A DNA stretch of 64,000 bases from Sinomonas sp. R1AF57 (GCF_002224485.1 NZ_CP022463.1:746119-810118), one strand, 5' to 3'; shown: positions 51,532-61,167, counted from the stretch's first letter. Notes: a model not told the origin generated them from the letters alone. A program made the numbers and translations.

Positions 51532-52886
51532 TGGCCCAGCCTGCCCTTTCCGAACTTCTGCGGGAGACCCTCGAGGGTGCGACCTTCGCGCATGGTGTAG
51601 ATGTTCACGAGGGCGGCCACGATGACCGCTGCCCAGAAGACGATGACAGGGGCGGCGCCCAGCCCCAAGGACGTCAGCCAGGAGGCGATGAAGGGTGCGG
51701 GCGCTGCGAAGATCAGGTTCGCGCCGGTGAGGGCCAACGCCGAGCCGGTGTATCGGACGCGGGTTGGGAAGGCCTCTGCGAACAGGGCGCCTTGGGCGGC
51801 ATTGCCGAACTGGGTCCCGGTGAGTGCGACCGCCACGACCGTCAGGACGAGTGGGAAGTTGCCGGTATCTGCCGCGGGGAAGAACACGAGACCGGCCGCC
51901 AATGCAATTGCGGAGCCGATGAAGAGAACTCTGCGGCGTCCGATCCGGTCTGCAACGTATCCGCCGAGCCAGATTGCCAGGACCGAGAGCAGGTTCGAAA
52001 CCATGATGATCGCGTAGGTCTGCGACCGGTCGAAACCTCGGGATGCGAGGTAGGCGATCCCGAACACGCTCACGATGTAGAAGGTGAGCACAATCGGCGA
52101 GAACGCGAGGATGAGGCGGGCGATGGTCTTCCAGTAGCCGCGGATGATCACGAGCGGCGAGGCGGACTCCACCGCCAGCTCCTCGGTCTCGTGCTCGAAG
52201 AGCGGAGTCTCCTCGATCCGCAGCCGGATGTAGATTCCGACGACGACCAGCAGGATGCTCAGGAGGAACGGCACACGCCATCCCCACGCGTTGAAGGCTT
52301 CGGGTGCAAGCGCTGCGGAGAGAATGGTCAGCAGGAGCGTGGCGAGGACCTGGCTAAGCGGGGATCCCATTGCCATGAGTGCCCCGTAGAGGGCGCGCCG
52401 GTTCCGCGGGGCGTGTTCCATCGTGAGCAGCTGGGCGCCGGTTGCCTCCCCGCCGAGGGCGAATCCTTGGATGAACCGCATCAGGACAAGCAGCAGTGGT
52501 GCAGTCAGGCCGATTGCCTCGTAGATGGGCAAGAGGCCGATGACCAGGGATGCCGCCCCCATGGAGATGAAGGTCGCGAGCAGGACCTGCCGGCGGCCGA
52601 TCCTGTCGCCGAGCTGCCCGAAGAAGAGACCCCCCAAAGGACGTGCGAAGAAGCCGACGCCGAAGGTGGCGAATGAGGCGAGGAGTCCCATTGCGGGGTC
52701 GAGGGAGTGGAAGAACAGGGCGGGGAACACGGTAGCGGAGAGGGCCCCGTAGACCGCGAAGTCGAACCACTCGAGTGCGGAGCCTGCAGCTCCGCTGAGC
52801 AGCGCCCGGCGTGCTTGTGGGGTGGCCCGTTCTGATGTCGTTTCGCTCGAGGGCGGCGTGGGCGCGGGAGCGACTTGTTCATGCAT
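51528..52886 (-). CDS. MHS-family metabolite transporter (MFS)
   Basis: A 452-residue 12-helix transporter of the metabolite:H+ symporter group. LLSGAAGSALEWFDFAVYGA is the family opening; GGLFFGQLGDRIGRRQVLL carries the loop 2-3 MFS motif; GEATGAQLLTMEHAPRNRRA follows in the 4-5 loop. Such proteins import organic acids. The start is ATG at 52886 behind AAGGAG. The NIPSNAP gene is coupled to its stop. Confidence 0.88.
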   Translation of the reverse strand: MHEQVAPAPTPPSSETTSERATPQARRALLSGAAGSALEWFDFAVYGALSATVFPALFFHSLDPAMGLLASFATFGVGFFARPLGGLFFGQLGDRIGRRQVLLATFISMGAASLVIGLLPIYEAIGLTAPLLLVLMRFIQGFALGGEATGAQLLTMEHAPRNRRALYGALMAMGSPLSQVLATLLLTILSAALAPEAFNAWGWRVPFLLSILLVVVGIYIRLRIEETPLFEHETEELAVESASPLVIIRGYWKTIARLILAFSPIVLTFYIVSVFGIAYLASRGFDRSQTYAIIMVSNLLSVLAIWLGGYVADRIGRRRVLFIGSAIALAAGLVFFPAADTGNFPLVLTVVAVALTGTQFGNAAQGALFAEAFPTRVRYTGSALALTGANLIFAAPAPFIASWLTSLGLGAAPVIVFWAAVIVAALVNIYTMREGRTLEGLPQKFGKGRLGQ

Positions 52887-52920
52887 GGCTGACTCCTTCG
52901 TCAGGCTGGGGGTGTTGGTG

Positions 52921-53709
52921 CTAGCAGGTCTGCCAGCCGCCGTTGACTTCGAGGCTGGTTCCGTTGATGTAGGAGGCGCGGCTGCTCGCGAGGAACTCGA
53001 TGGCGTCGGTGATCTCGTGGGGCTTGGCGAAGCGGCCCGCGGGGACCTGGGAGACCATGCGCTCCACGTCCGGCATCCCCCCGGTCATGGGCGTCTCGAC
53101 GAAGCCGGGGGCCACGCCGTTGACGCGGATGTTGAACCCGGCGAGCTCGCGCGCCAGCGACGCCGTCATGTTCTGGAGGGCGGCCTTGGACGCCGCGTAG
53201 GTGATCGAGGAGGGAAGGAACGGCCCGAAGGTCGCGTCGGGGAGTCCGCCCGTTGCCATCCGCGAGGTGATGGAGAGCAGGTTGATGATGCTCGCCGACC
53301 CGTCGGTGGCCATGTGGCGGAAGGCCTCGCGCACCAGGATGAACGGGGCCTTGACGTTGACGGCCATGACCAGGTCCCATTCCTCGTCGCTCACATCGTA
53401 GAAGGGCTTCTTCCGGCCGCCGTCCTTGGGGCTGATGCCTACGGCGTTGACGAGGACGCCGATCGGACCGAGCCGTACCGCGGCATCGACTGCCTCCCGG
53501 TTCGTCCGCGTCGTGGTGAGGTCGCCCGCCACGGCGGTGTGCCCGGTCCCCGGGAGGGAAGCCGCGGTGGCCTGGGCCGCTTCGGTGTTCGCGTCGGCGA
53601 CGACAACGGCGTAGCCGAGCTCCGCCAAGCGGCGGCACACCGCGGACCCGATCCCGCCTGCGCCTCCGGTGACGATGGCGCTCTGCCGGGCATGCTGTTC
53701 GATGCTCAT
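52921..53709 (-). CDS. Short-chain dehydrogenase/reductase, intact triad
   Basis: A 262-residue classical SDR. AIVTGGAGGIGSAVCRRLAE binds NAD(P); the Ser of IINLLSITSR, and YAASKAALQNM, form the catalytic triad. GFVETPMTGG is the usual substrate-loop region. Likely oxidises a secondary alcohol. The start is ATG at 53709 with AAGGAG. Confidence 0.88.
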   Translation of the reverse strand: MSIEQHARQSAIVTGGAGGIGSAVCRRLAELGYAVVVADANTEAAQATAASLPGTGHTAVAGDLTTTRTNREAVDAAVRLGPIGVLVNAVGISPKDGGRKKPFYDVSDEEWDLVMAVNVKAPFILVREAFRHMATDGSASIINLLSITSRMATGGLPDATFGPFLPSSITYAASKAALQNMTASLARELAGFNIRVNGVAPGFVETPMTGGMPDVERMVSQVPAGRFAKPHEITDAIEFLASSRASYINGTSLEVNGGWQTC

Positions 53710-53734
53710 GGTGGATCTCCTTGGTACAGAGGAT

Positions 53735-54502
53735 TCAGTAGGTGGCGCGTCCGCCGGAGGCGTCGAACACGAAGCCGGTGGTGAACGAGGCCTCGGGGGA
53801 GACGATGAAGCGGATGAGGTGTGCGACTTCCTCTGCCGTGCCGAACCGCCGCGCGGGGATGAGGGCCTTCTGGACTTCTCGGCGTTCCGGCGTCATCCCC
53901 TGGATGAGCGGGGTCTCAATAGAGGCCGGTGCGATGGCGTTGACCGTGACCCCGCTGGCGGCGTACTCCTTGCCCAGGGACTTGACCATGGCGATCATCC
54001 CGGCCTTGGAGGCCGAGTAGCCGGTCATCTGTGGGTTTCCCTCCTTGCCCGCGATCGAGGCGACGTGGACGATCCGCCCATAACCCTGCTCGATCATCGC
54101 GGGCAGCGCCTGACGGGAGACCGTGAACGCTCCGAGCAGATTGATGCTCAGCAGGCGCTGGACGTCTGCGACTGTTTCTTCTATGCCCGGAACGACCGCT
54201 CCGAGGATGCCGGCGCAGTTGACGACGGCGTCGATGCCGCCGAGCTCCGAGGCCGCCGTGTCCAGCGCGGCGGCGACTGTCGGCTCGTCGGTGACGTCGA
54301 CGGCGCCGGTGAGCTCCGCGACGTCGGTCACTGCCTTCGGCCACCGGGCCGTCGGCAGATCGAACGCGGCGACCCGGGCTCCTGCTGCCTGCAGCACGGG
54401 GACCGCCGCCGCGCCCATTCCGCTCGAACCTCCGATGACGACCACGCGGTGCCCGACGAGGCCGAGCTGGGCCCTCGCATCGGCTGTTGTTGCGGCGGTC
54501 AT
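53735..54502 (-). CDS. Short-chain dehydrogenase/reductase
   Basis: A 255-residue classical SDR. VVVIGGSSGMGAAAVPVLQA binds the cofactor; NCAGIL, VHVASIAGKEG and GYSASKAGMIAM give the triad. IETPLIQGMTPERREVQKA is the flexible loop. Like its neighbour it probably oxidises an alcohol group. The start is ATG at 54502, overlapping the stop of the flavoprotein gene (ATGA), so they are coupled. Confidence 0.88.
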   Translation of the reverse strand: MTAATTADARAQLGLVGHRVVVIGGSSGMGAAAVPVLQAAGARVAAFDLPTARWPKAVTDVAELTGAVDVTDEPTVAAALDTAASELGGIDAVVNCAGILGAVVPGIEETVADVQRLLSINLLGAFTVSRQALPAMIEQGYGRIVHVASIAGKEGNPQMTGYSASKAGMIAMVKSLGKEYAASGVTVNAIAPASIETPLIQGMTPERREVQKALIPARRFGTAEEVAHLIRFIVSPEASFTTGFVFDASGGRATY

Positions 54503-56070
54503 CGGACGACCTCCAACCGGTCGAGGGGCAGTTCGAGCACGGACGTGGTGTCGCCGAAGGGCGTCAGGTCCTCGCGCGGGAGGGCATAGGCGACGTTGCG
54601 CCCGGCAATCCGGCCCGAGACCATGGCCCATCCGATGTGGAGCCCGTGGTTGAGCAGCTGGAGGCCTCCCTGCCCGGTGGATCCCGCAGCCCAGAGGCCA
54701 GGGATGGGAGTGCCGCCGGCCTCGGTGACGCGAAGATCGGTGTCCACTGCAAGGCCGCCGTCTGCGAGCGTGATGTAGGCGTTCATCGGCCCGAGGGCAT
54801 AGTAGGGACCCTCGCCGATACCTGACCCGAACCGGGTCCGTCCGAACTCTGGATCCCTGCCGGCGGAGGCATATCCGCGGAACGCCTCGACAGTGCGGGC
54901 GAGGCCGTGAGCGTCGATGCCAGCCTTTGCGGCGAGTTCTTCGAGGGTGGCGCCTTCGTGGTACATGTCTGGGCGGTAGGACTTGTAGTCCTGGACGTAG
55001 GCGTACGCGACCCCGGGGAATGTCGAGACCGGGTGGGGCCACGCCGAGAACTTCCGGGCCAGCGCGGCGTCGAAGACCATGTAGGCCTGGTTGCTGCCTG
55101 CCGCGACTCCCCGGGCCAGTTCCTTGTCCGAGTCCTCGTTCGCCACGCGCCGTCCGTCCGGGTCCACGAGGATCGCGCCGGCCGCGTACATCGTGTTGTT
55201 CGGCCCGACCCAGCTCGTCAGAGCGCCGCGCAGCACCACGGCGAGGAGCTTCTTGGGCAGGCGCTCGACGACCAAGCGCATGGCTCGGGAAACGGCGGGA
55301 TGGGACGGCAGGAGCTTGATCGGGTCGGGGAGGTTGGCCGGCGCGAACCGCAGGCCTTCGTAGAGGCGATCCATCTGGAGCATGACGCCGCCGACGTCAC
55401 CGCCGAGCCGGAACCCGTCCCCGGTGTTGTTCGGGTTGACGGCCTGGACCTTCGCCGCGGCCTCGCCGACGTAGGCACGCTTCATGTCGGCGGCCGCCGA
55501 GTAGTCTCCGGTGGCGAGGATGACGCCCCGCCGGCCGAGGTAGTCAACTCCTCGAGCCCTTGCGCCGATGATCTCGCCAGCCGCATTGCGAAGGAGCTTC
55601 TCGACGCGGGCGGAGGTGACGATCGCGACGCCGCGCTTGCGGCATTCCCGAGCCAAGGCCGTGATGTAGGCCTTCGAGTTGGGCAGCACGTTGTGCATGC
55701 GCGGCTTCTCGTAGGGCGGCTCGGGCGTCGGCCCCAGGAACTGGACGCCGATGCTGGAGAGCCATTCGACGGTTGGGCCGGCATGCTCGGCCAGGACCCT
55801 GCGCAGCTCCTGGTTCTCGCGTGCTTCGTCGGCGCCGTTTGCGGTCTTCATGTCCTCGATGAAGAAGTCGGTGGAGTCGTTGACCCCGGCGCGGTACTGG
55901 TAGGACGTCCCGGCTGCGGTGAAGGATCCGACGGACATGCCCGTGCTGCCGCCGATCCTCTCGCATTTCTCGAGGACAGTCACCGTGGCGCCGCTCGTCG
56001 CGGCCGAGATCGCGGCGCAGAGGCCGGAGCCTCCGCCTCCGATGACGAGGACGTCGGAGATGGTGTTCAT
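54499..56070 (-). CDS. FAD_binding_2 flavoprotein A (KstD/fumarate-reductase-like)
   Basis: A 523-residue flavoenzyme. DVLVIGGGGSGLCAAISAAT is the FAD Rossmann motif and EKCERIGGSTGMSVGSFTAA the next FAD contact. A substrate-domain region runs to GPNNTMYAAGAILVDPDG. The terminal FAD part is GLWAAGSTGQGGLQLLNHGL. The architecture fits 3-ketosteroid dehydrogenase or flavocytochrome-c-like desaturases or reductases; the substrate is unknown. No signal peptide or heme domain. The start is ATG at 56070 behind AGGAG; an upstream ATG 56088 overlaps the previous stop but lacks a good site. Confidence 0.85.
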   Translation of the reverse strand: MNTISDVLVIGGGGSGLCAAISAATSGATVTVLEKCERIGGSTGMSVGSFTAAGTSYQYRAGVNDSTDFFIEDMKTANGADEARENQELRRVLAEHAGPTVEWLSSIGVQFLGPTPEPPYEKPRMHNVLPNSKAYITALARECRKRGVAIVTSARVEKLLRNAAGEIIGARARGVDYLGRRGVILATGDYSAAADMKRAYVGEAAAKVQAVNPNNTGDGFRLGGDVGGVMLQMDRLYEGLRFAPANLPDPIKLLPSHPAVSRAMRLVVERLPKKLLAVVLRGALTSWVGPNNTMYAAGAILVDPDGRRVANEDSDKELARGVAAGSNQAYMVFDAALARKFSAWPHPVSTFPGVAYAYVQDYKSYRPDMYHEGATLEELAAKAGIDAHGLARTVEAFRGYASAGRDPEFGRTRFGSGIGEGPYYALGPMNAYITLADGGLAVDTDLRVTEAGGTPIPGLWAAGSTGQGGLQLLNHGLHIGWAMVSGRIAGRNVAYALPREDLTPFGDTTSVLELPLDRLEVVR

Positions 56071-56084
56071 GGATTCTCCTGGGG

Positions 56085-57488
56085 TCATGAGACGGGAATG
56101 AGTGCAGCGGCGATGGCGCGGGCGGCGATGCGGCCGAACACTGCGCCCTTGCCCAGGCTGGTGCCGGTCATGTACGCAGCCCCGTGGAAGCCGCCGGTCA
56201 CCTCTCCCACGGCGAACAGCCCCTCGATGACCCGGCCGTCGACGTCCTTGACCCGCGCCTCCGGCGTGATGGTCAGGCCGCAGTAGGTGGAGGTCATGAG
56301 GGTCTTGGCCGGATAGGCGTAGAAGGGCGCCTGGAGCACGGGGACAAGGTCTCCCGTGCCGTTGACGAGCCCTGTGCGGCCGAACGCGTCCGGTTCCTCC
56401 CCGGCCACGGCGCGGTTGTAGGCGGCAACGGTCTCGATGAGGCCTGCTGCGCCGATCCCTGCCGCCGCGGCCAGCCCCTCGAGCGTGTCTGCCGTGTAGA
56501 CGTGGCCGAGGTCCTCGAGGAACCCGATGTCGTTCAGCGGGACACCTGGGTGGGAGCGCGCCCTGACGGACGCGTCGAAGACCTCGAAGCCAAGCCCGTC
56601 GGGCTGGGCCAGGCACGCCGCCCCGAGCGTCTTGTAGGAGAGGGATTCGTCCACGAAGCGACGTCCTGCGGTGTTCACGATGATCGCGCCCATGTAGTTG
56701 GCCGTGAGCAGCTCGTGGAACTCAATCCCGGTCTCGGGATGCGAGCCGAAGGTGCCTGAGATGAAGGACATGTCGGCAAGGCCGGCGCCCAGTTTCCAGG
56801 CCATCTTGAGCCCGTCCCCGGTGTTGCCGAGTCCCCCGTACGGGATGCCGGCGAGCTGCTCAGGGGCGAACACGCGGAGGAGGTCCTCGCCACGGGAGAA
56901 GCCCCCCGACGCGATGATGACACCCCCGCGCCCCGCGAACTGGGTGGGGCCCTGGGGCCCGACGGCGCGCACACCGGTCACGTTGCCCCCGCCGTCGGTC
57001 ACGAGCTCGGTGGCACGGTGCCCGGTGAGGATCACGCCGCCGTGCTCGACGACGGTACGGGCGAGCTCGGCCAGGACGTCCTTGATGGGGGAGAGGTGCG
57101 AGCGGGCGTGCGACTGCCCCGAGGAGACCTCGACGGCGCCGAAGACGACCCCATGCTCCTTGAGCCAGGCGTAGGTGTCGTCCTGGTGCTCGAGGTACGT
57201 CTCGATGAGGGCGGGATCGGCGTGGCCTCCGCCGAGGCGGACGAGGTCGTCCCGGAAGGCCTCGGCGGTGTCCTGGATCCCTTCCGCCTCCTGCTCCGGG
57301 GTGCCGGAGAAGGCGAAGAAGCCGCCGCTCATGGCCGAGGAGCCGCCGAACGAGTCGGTCTTCTCGAGGACTGCGACCGTGAGGCCGGACTCGACTGCCG
57401 TCGCCGCGGCGGTGAGGCCGGCGATTCCGGCGCCGAGGACCACCACGTCGTACGTCGCGGTGGACTGCGGGCTGGGTTGGGTGCTCAT
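56085..57488 (-). CDS. FAD_binding_2 flavoprotein B (fumarate/urocanate-reductase-like)
   Basis: A 467-residue flavoenzyme. DVVVLGAGIAGLTAAATAVE and EKTDSFGGSSAMSGGFFAFS bind FAD. GGLGNTGDGLKMAWKLGAGL and NTAGRRFVDESLSYKTLG are typical of the fumarate-reductase family. Near the end GGFHGAAYMTGTSLGKGAVF is the classic closing FAD loop. It would reduce or oxidise a C=C bond of an alpha,beta-unsaturated acid or ketone. The start is ATG at 57488; AGGAAG upstream. Confidence 0.87.
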   Translation of the reverse strand: MSTQPSPQSTATYDVVVLGAGIAGLTAAATAVESGLTVAVLEKTDSFGGSSAMSGGFFAFSGTPEQEAEGIQDTAEAFRDDLVRLGGGHADPALIETYLEHQDDTYAWLKEHGVVFGAVEVSSGQSHARSHLSPIKDVLAELARTVVEHGGVILTGHRATELVTDGGGNVTGVRAVGPQGPTQFAGRGGVIIASGGFSRGEDLLRVFAPEQLAGIPYGGLGNTGDGLKMAWKLGAGLADMSFISGTFGSHPETGIEFHELLTANYMGAIIVNTAGRRFVDESLSYKTLGAACLAQPDGLGFEVFDASVRARSHPGVPLNDIGFLEDLGHVYTADTLEGLAAAAGIGAAGLIETVAAYNRAVAGEEPDAFGRTGLVNGTGDLVPVLQAPFYAYPAKTLMTSTYCGLTITPEARVKDVDGRVIEGLFAVGEVTGGFHGAAYMTGTSLGKGAVFGRIAARAIAAALIPVS

Positions 57489-57511
57489 CTGTGTGCTTCC
57501 TGTCGGTGGGG

Positions 57512-58900
57512 TCAGTGGGCGAGCGCATCGCTGCGCATGGACGCCGCTGTGCGTGCGGCATGCGCGGCGGCGGAGGCACCCGCCCACCGGCCCGTGATGT
57601 AGGCCGGGGCGAGCCCGCCGGCGTAGCCGAAGTTCGATAGGCCACCGGCATCCGCGCCCGCCGCGTAGAGACCGGGAACCACGCGGCCGTCGGCGTCGAG
57701 GGCGTGGCCGTCGCTGTCGATCCGAACGCCTCCGAAAGTGAAGGTCACGGACGGGCGGACCTCGAGGGCGTAGAACGGCGCCTCACTCGGCGCTTCGGCG
57801 GCAGGCGAGACCGGGGCTCCGCCGGCGTGCCCGCCCCCTGCCGCCGCGGCTGCGGTGAATCCACCGACCGTATCAGCGAGCACGTCCCGCGGGAGGCCCC
57901 ACGCCGCGACTGCGTCGAGGAGGCCGTTGAGGGTGCCGGCCTGTGCGTGCCGGCCGCCTGCGTCGACGGCGGCGGCGTACCGATCGAGAACCCCGAGCCC
58001 GGGGAAGGGTTCGGCCGTGGCGTGCTCGCGGCGGACCCGGTCATCGAAGATGAGGAATCCGCGGGCCTCGGGCTGGAACGTGAGTTCCTGGTTGAGGAGC
58101 TCGTCCCCCAGATGCTCGTCGATGAAGCGGCGGCCGGCGGTGTTCACGAGGATGCAGTAGTCGGAGTAGTACTGCGAGAGGGGGAGGAATTCGGCGGGAC
58201 CGAAGGAGGCAAGCGGGTTCGGCACGAGGTGCCCGTAGAACGTCGCCATACCGCCGGATGCGGCGGCGCCCAGGTCCTTGGCGGTGTCGAGGCCGTCTCC
58301 CACGCTGCCCCGGTTGGCGCGGTGGAGGAGTCTATCGGCGTTGCGCCCGATCGCCGCTGCGAGCTTCTCCCGTGAGCCCGGGAAGCCTCCGGTCGCGAGG
58401 ACCAGAGACGCGCAGGCGAGGTCGCGAACGCCGTCGGCCGTCTCAACGGTGAGGAGGAAGCCCTCCGAATCCCGCCGGATGGCCGACGCGCGCGCCGAGG
58501 TGAGCACCTCGCCCCCCGCGGCGCTGATACCGGAGGCAAGCCGGGGAAGGAGGTCGCGTATTGCGATGGTGTAGCCGCGGCCGAAGGTCATGATCCCCGT
58601 CAGCGGCTCCCGTGCCACGTCGACGCCAATGCTCCGGATTTCGGCAAGTGACTCGTCGTAGTCGGCGACGAGGCGTCGGCCAAGCGCTTCCTCACCCAGC
58701 GGGATCCGTGCCCGGTAGGCGTCGAAGTCCGGCGCGGTCCAGAACATGCCGGCCGAGAGGGCTGCCGATCCGCCGATGTCCGGCAGCTTCTCCAGGACCA
58801 GGACGCGTGCGCCGGACTGCGCAGCGGTCCATCCTGCGCTCAGGCCGGACATCCCGGAGCCGAGGACGACGACGTCGTAGGCCTGCTCCGTTTCATTCAT
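57512..58900 (-). CDS. FAD_binding_2 flavoprotein C
   Basis: A 462-residue flavoenzyme. DVVVLGSGMSGLSAGWTAAQ and EKLPDIGGSAALSAGMFW bind FAD. NTAGRRFIDEHLGDELLNQE and the C-terminal GLYAAGADAGGLSNFGYAGG are family blocks. It differs from A and B in its middle and substrate loops (FGRGYTIAIRDLLPRLASGI). Three distinct paralogues in a row suggest three successive or alternative redox steps on one scaffold. The start is ATG at 58900 behind GAGGAG. Confidence 0.85.
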   Translation of the reverse strand: MNETEQAYDVVVLGSGMSGLSAGWTAAQSGARVLVLEKLPDIGGSAALSAGMFWTAPDFDAYRARIPLGEEALGRRLVADYDESLAEIRSIGVDVAREPLTGIMTFGRGYTIAIRDLLPRLASGISAAGGEVLTSARASAIRRDSEGFLLTVETADGVRDLACASLVLATGGFPGSREKLAAAIGRNADRLLHRANRGSVGDGLDTAKDLGAAASGGMATFYGHLVPNPLASFGPAEFLPLSQYYSDYCILVNTAGRRFIDEHLGDELLNQELTFQPEARGFLIFDDRVRREHATAEPFPGLGVLDRYAAAVDAGGRHAQAGTLNGLLDAVAAWGLPRDVLADTVGGFTAAAAAGGGHAGGAPVSPAAEAPSEAPFYALEVRPSVTFTFGGVRIDSDGHALDADGRVVPGLYAAGADAGGLSNFGYAGGLAPAYITGRWAGASAAAHAARTAASMRSDALAH

Positions 58901-58964
58901 GGTGGTTCTCCTCGATGGTGCGGAGCCTCGGCTCCGTCAGCGTTGTGGTCTCAGTAGGTGGGGG

Positions 58965-60289
58965 TCAGTCCATGGCCCGGCCGAGCTGTTCCAAGGGCGT
59001 GCGGAAGGTCTCGCGGGCGGTCATCGCCGAGACAGCGGCCACCAGGCAGCACGCCGCCGTCAGCCAAGCGGCCGGCAGCCATGATCCGGCCTCCGTCACC
59101 CAAGCCGTGACGAGGGCGGGGGCGAAGCCAGCCAGGACGATGCCGAGCTGCAGGCCGATGGCCATGCCGCTGAACCGCACGCGGACGTTGAACATTTCGG
59201 TGAAGAAGACCGGGTAGATGGCGTTCGTGGCGCTGAAGAACAGCGAGATCGAGAGGAAGATCCCGAGCATCATGAGGGGCACGTCCTTCTGCGCCACGGC
59301 ATGGAAGAACAGGAAGCACGAGACTGCGCCGCCGAGGTTGCCGAAGATGAAGACCGGCTTGCGTCCGATCCGGTCCGAGAGCAGGGCGAACAGCGGCTGG
59401 AGGACGAGTGCCACCGCGTAGCCGAAGATGACGACCCACATCATCGTGCTCGCGCTGATCCCGACCGTGTTGACGCCCCACGAGAGTCCCCAGACCGGGA
59501 CAGTGCTCGAGCTGACGACGAGGAGCGAGCAGAAGATGACCCGGACGACGTCGCTGCCATGCGTGCGCACGAGCTCCTTCACAGGGAGCCTGCTCGCGCC
59601 CTCATTCGACTTCTGCTGTGCGAAGGCCTCGGGCTCTTCGAGGGTGCGGCGGACGAGGAAGCCGACGACCACGATCAGGCAGCTCGACCAGAAGGGCACG
59701 CGCCAGCCCCAGGAGAGGAGCTGCTCGGCGGGCAGGCTGGCCACCCAGATGAACACGAGCGAGGCGAGGATGTAGCCGAGCCAGATGCCGTTCATGGTCC
59801 AGGAGGTGAAGAAGCCTCGCCGGTTGGGGGAGCGTGCTCGAGGGTGAGCGTCGATGCGCCGGCGGCCTCGCCGCCCACAGAGACGCCTTGGATGAGCCGC
59901 ATGATGACGAGGAGCACGGGTGCCAGAAGGCCGGCCTGGGAGTAGGTGGGCAGGCATCCGATCGCGAACGTGGCCGCCCCCATCATGACGAGGGTGACGA
60001 CCAGAACGTTGCGGCGCCCGACCTTGTCCCCGAAGTGGCCGAGCAGGAGGCCTCCGAGGGGCCGCGCGACGTAGGCCACGCCGAAAGTCGCGAGTGAGAG
60101 CAGCAGCGCGGACTCTCCCGAGGCAGGGAAGAACAGCTTGCTGAACACCAGCGCGGAGGCCGATGCGTAGATCGACATGTCGTAGTACTCGAGCATCGCG
60201 CCGAGGAAGCTGGCGACCGCCGACTTGGTGCTCTGCTTCATGAGAGGGCGGGCGGCGCTGCGCTCTGCCACCGACTGGGTATGGACCAC
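58965..60289 (-). pseudogene. MHS-family MFS transporter with one-base frameshift
   Basis: Two frames make one ~441-residue MFS protein. The N-terminal frame from GTG 60289 (AGGGG upstream) reads SAVASFLGAMLEYYDMSIYA and GEAAGASTLTLEHAP. It breaks at the G5 run 59826-59830 (C5 in coding sense). One base later it continues as NRRGFFTSWTMNGIWLGYIL and ends MTARETFRTPLEQLGRAMD. One added C restores the MHS loop motif EHAPPNRRGFF. So it may be a sequencing slip or a recent inactivation of the first gene of the operon. The combined length, 1325 bp, is one short of a multiple of three. Confidence 0.85.
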
Positions 60290-60423
60290 TCTGTCCCCTA
60301 GGGCTAATTGGTGAAGAAATCCGGCATTGTGGGATTCACTATGCACTATGATCGGTGTCACAGCAAGTGCCGGCAGGAGTCCGTGTGGCAGAATCGGTGA
60401 CCGGACTGGCCGAGAGAGGAAGC
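60290..60423. promoter_or_regulatory. Divergent promoter and regulator-binding region
   Basis: 134 bp between the transporter and the IclR-type gene, notably AT-richer than its surroundings. GTGAAGAAATCC at about 60311 and GGATTCAC at about 60332 form an imperfect inverted repeat, a plausible IclR operator. A TATGAT box lies at 60347-60352. No promoter is certain. Confidence 0.5.
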
Positions 60424-61167
60424 ATGGCCAACAGCCTTGAGAAAGCCCTGAGCATCCTGGACCTTGTCTCCGAGGACAAGCCGACGTGTACCCCAGAGGA
60501 GGTCGCCGAGGTGCTCGGCGTCTCGAGGACGTCGAGTTACCGGTACTTGAAGGTGCTCTCCGACGCGGGGCTGCTCGCCGGTCGAACGGGCGGCGATTAC
60601 GGGCTCGGAAGCCGGATCCTCGAACTGGACAGGACGATGCGTCTCACGGACCCGCTCTTCCTCCGCGCGCAGACGATCATGGGCGAGCTCTCGGCCCGGA
60701 TCGGCGAGAACCTGCTGCTGAACAGCTACTACGGCAGGACGATGGTCTGTGTTGCGCAGTCCTGGGTGAATGCGCAGGCGACGAACTACAGCCGAGGACA
60801 GAGGCTCAGCCTCTACAGGGGCGCGGCCAGCAAGGCGATCCTCGCGTACTTCCCGGCGCACCGGCTGCGCGCGATGTACCGGCGCGACGCGGCCGAGATC
60901 GAACGTTCAGGCATTGGCTCCACGTGGGACCAGTTCCGGAGGTATTTGAAGCAGATCCGCGATGCCGGATCCGCTTGGTCGGACTCCGAGGTCGATCCCG
61001 GAGTCACCGGGATCGCCGCTCCGATCTTCGACGGGGACGGCCCCGTGCTCGGCAGCCTTGCCTGGGCCGTACCGTCGTCGCGGGCCGAAAGCAAGCGGGC
61101 GGACCTCACAGCGGAGGTCATCGCAGCTGCGCGGGCCATCTCGTCGGCCGAAGTCCCCGTACCCTGA
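60424..61167 (+). CDS. IclR-family transcriptional regulator
   Basis: A 247-residue IclR-type regulator. The N-terminal winged helix is SLEKALSILDLVSEDKP and VAEVLGVSRTSSYRYLKVLS. The effector domain shows ILELDRTMRLTDPLFLRAQT and the terminal SEVDPGVTGIAAPIFDGDGP loop. It likely controls the divergent catabolic operon in response to the substrate. The start is ATG at 60424 behind GAGGAA; the frame is open to a GTG at 60355. Confidence 0.9.
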   Translation: MANSLEKALSILDLVSEDKPTCTPEEVAEVLGVSRTSSYRYLKVLSDAGLLAGRTGGDYGLGSRILELDRTMRLTDPLFLRAQTIMGELSARIGENLLLNSYYGRTMVCVAQSWVNAQATNYSRGQRLSLYRGAASKAILAYFPAHRLRAMYRRDAAEIERSGIGSTWDQFRRYLKQIRDAGSAWSDSEVDPGVTGIAAPIFDGDGPVLGSLAWAVPSSRAESKRADLTAEVIAAARAISSAEVPVP

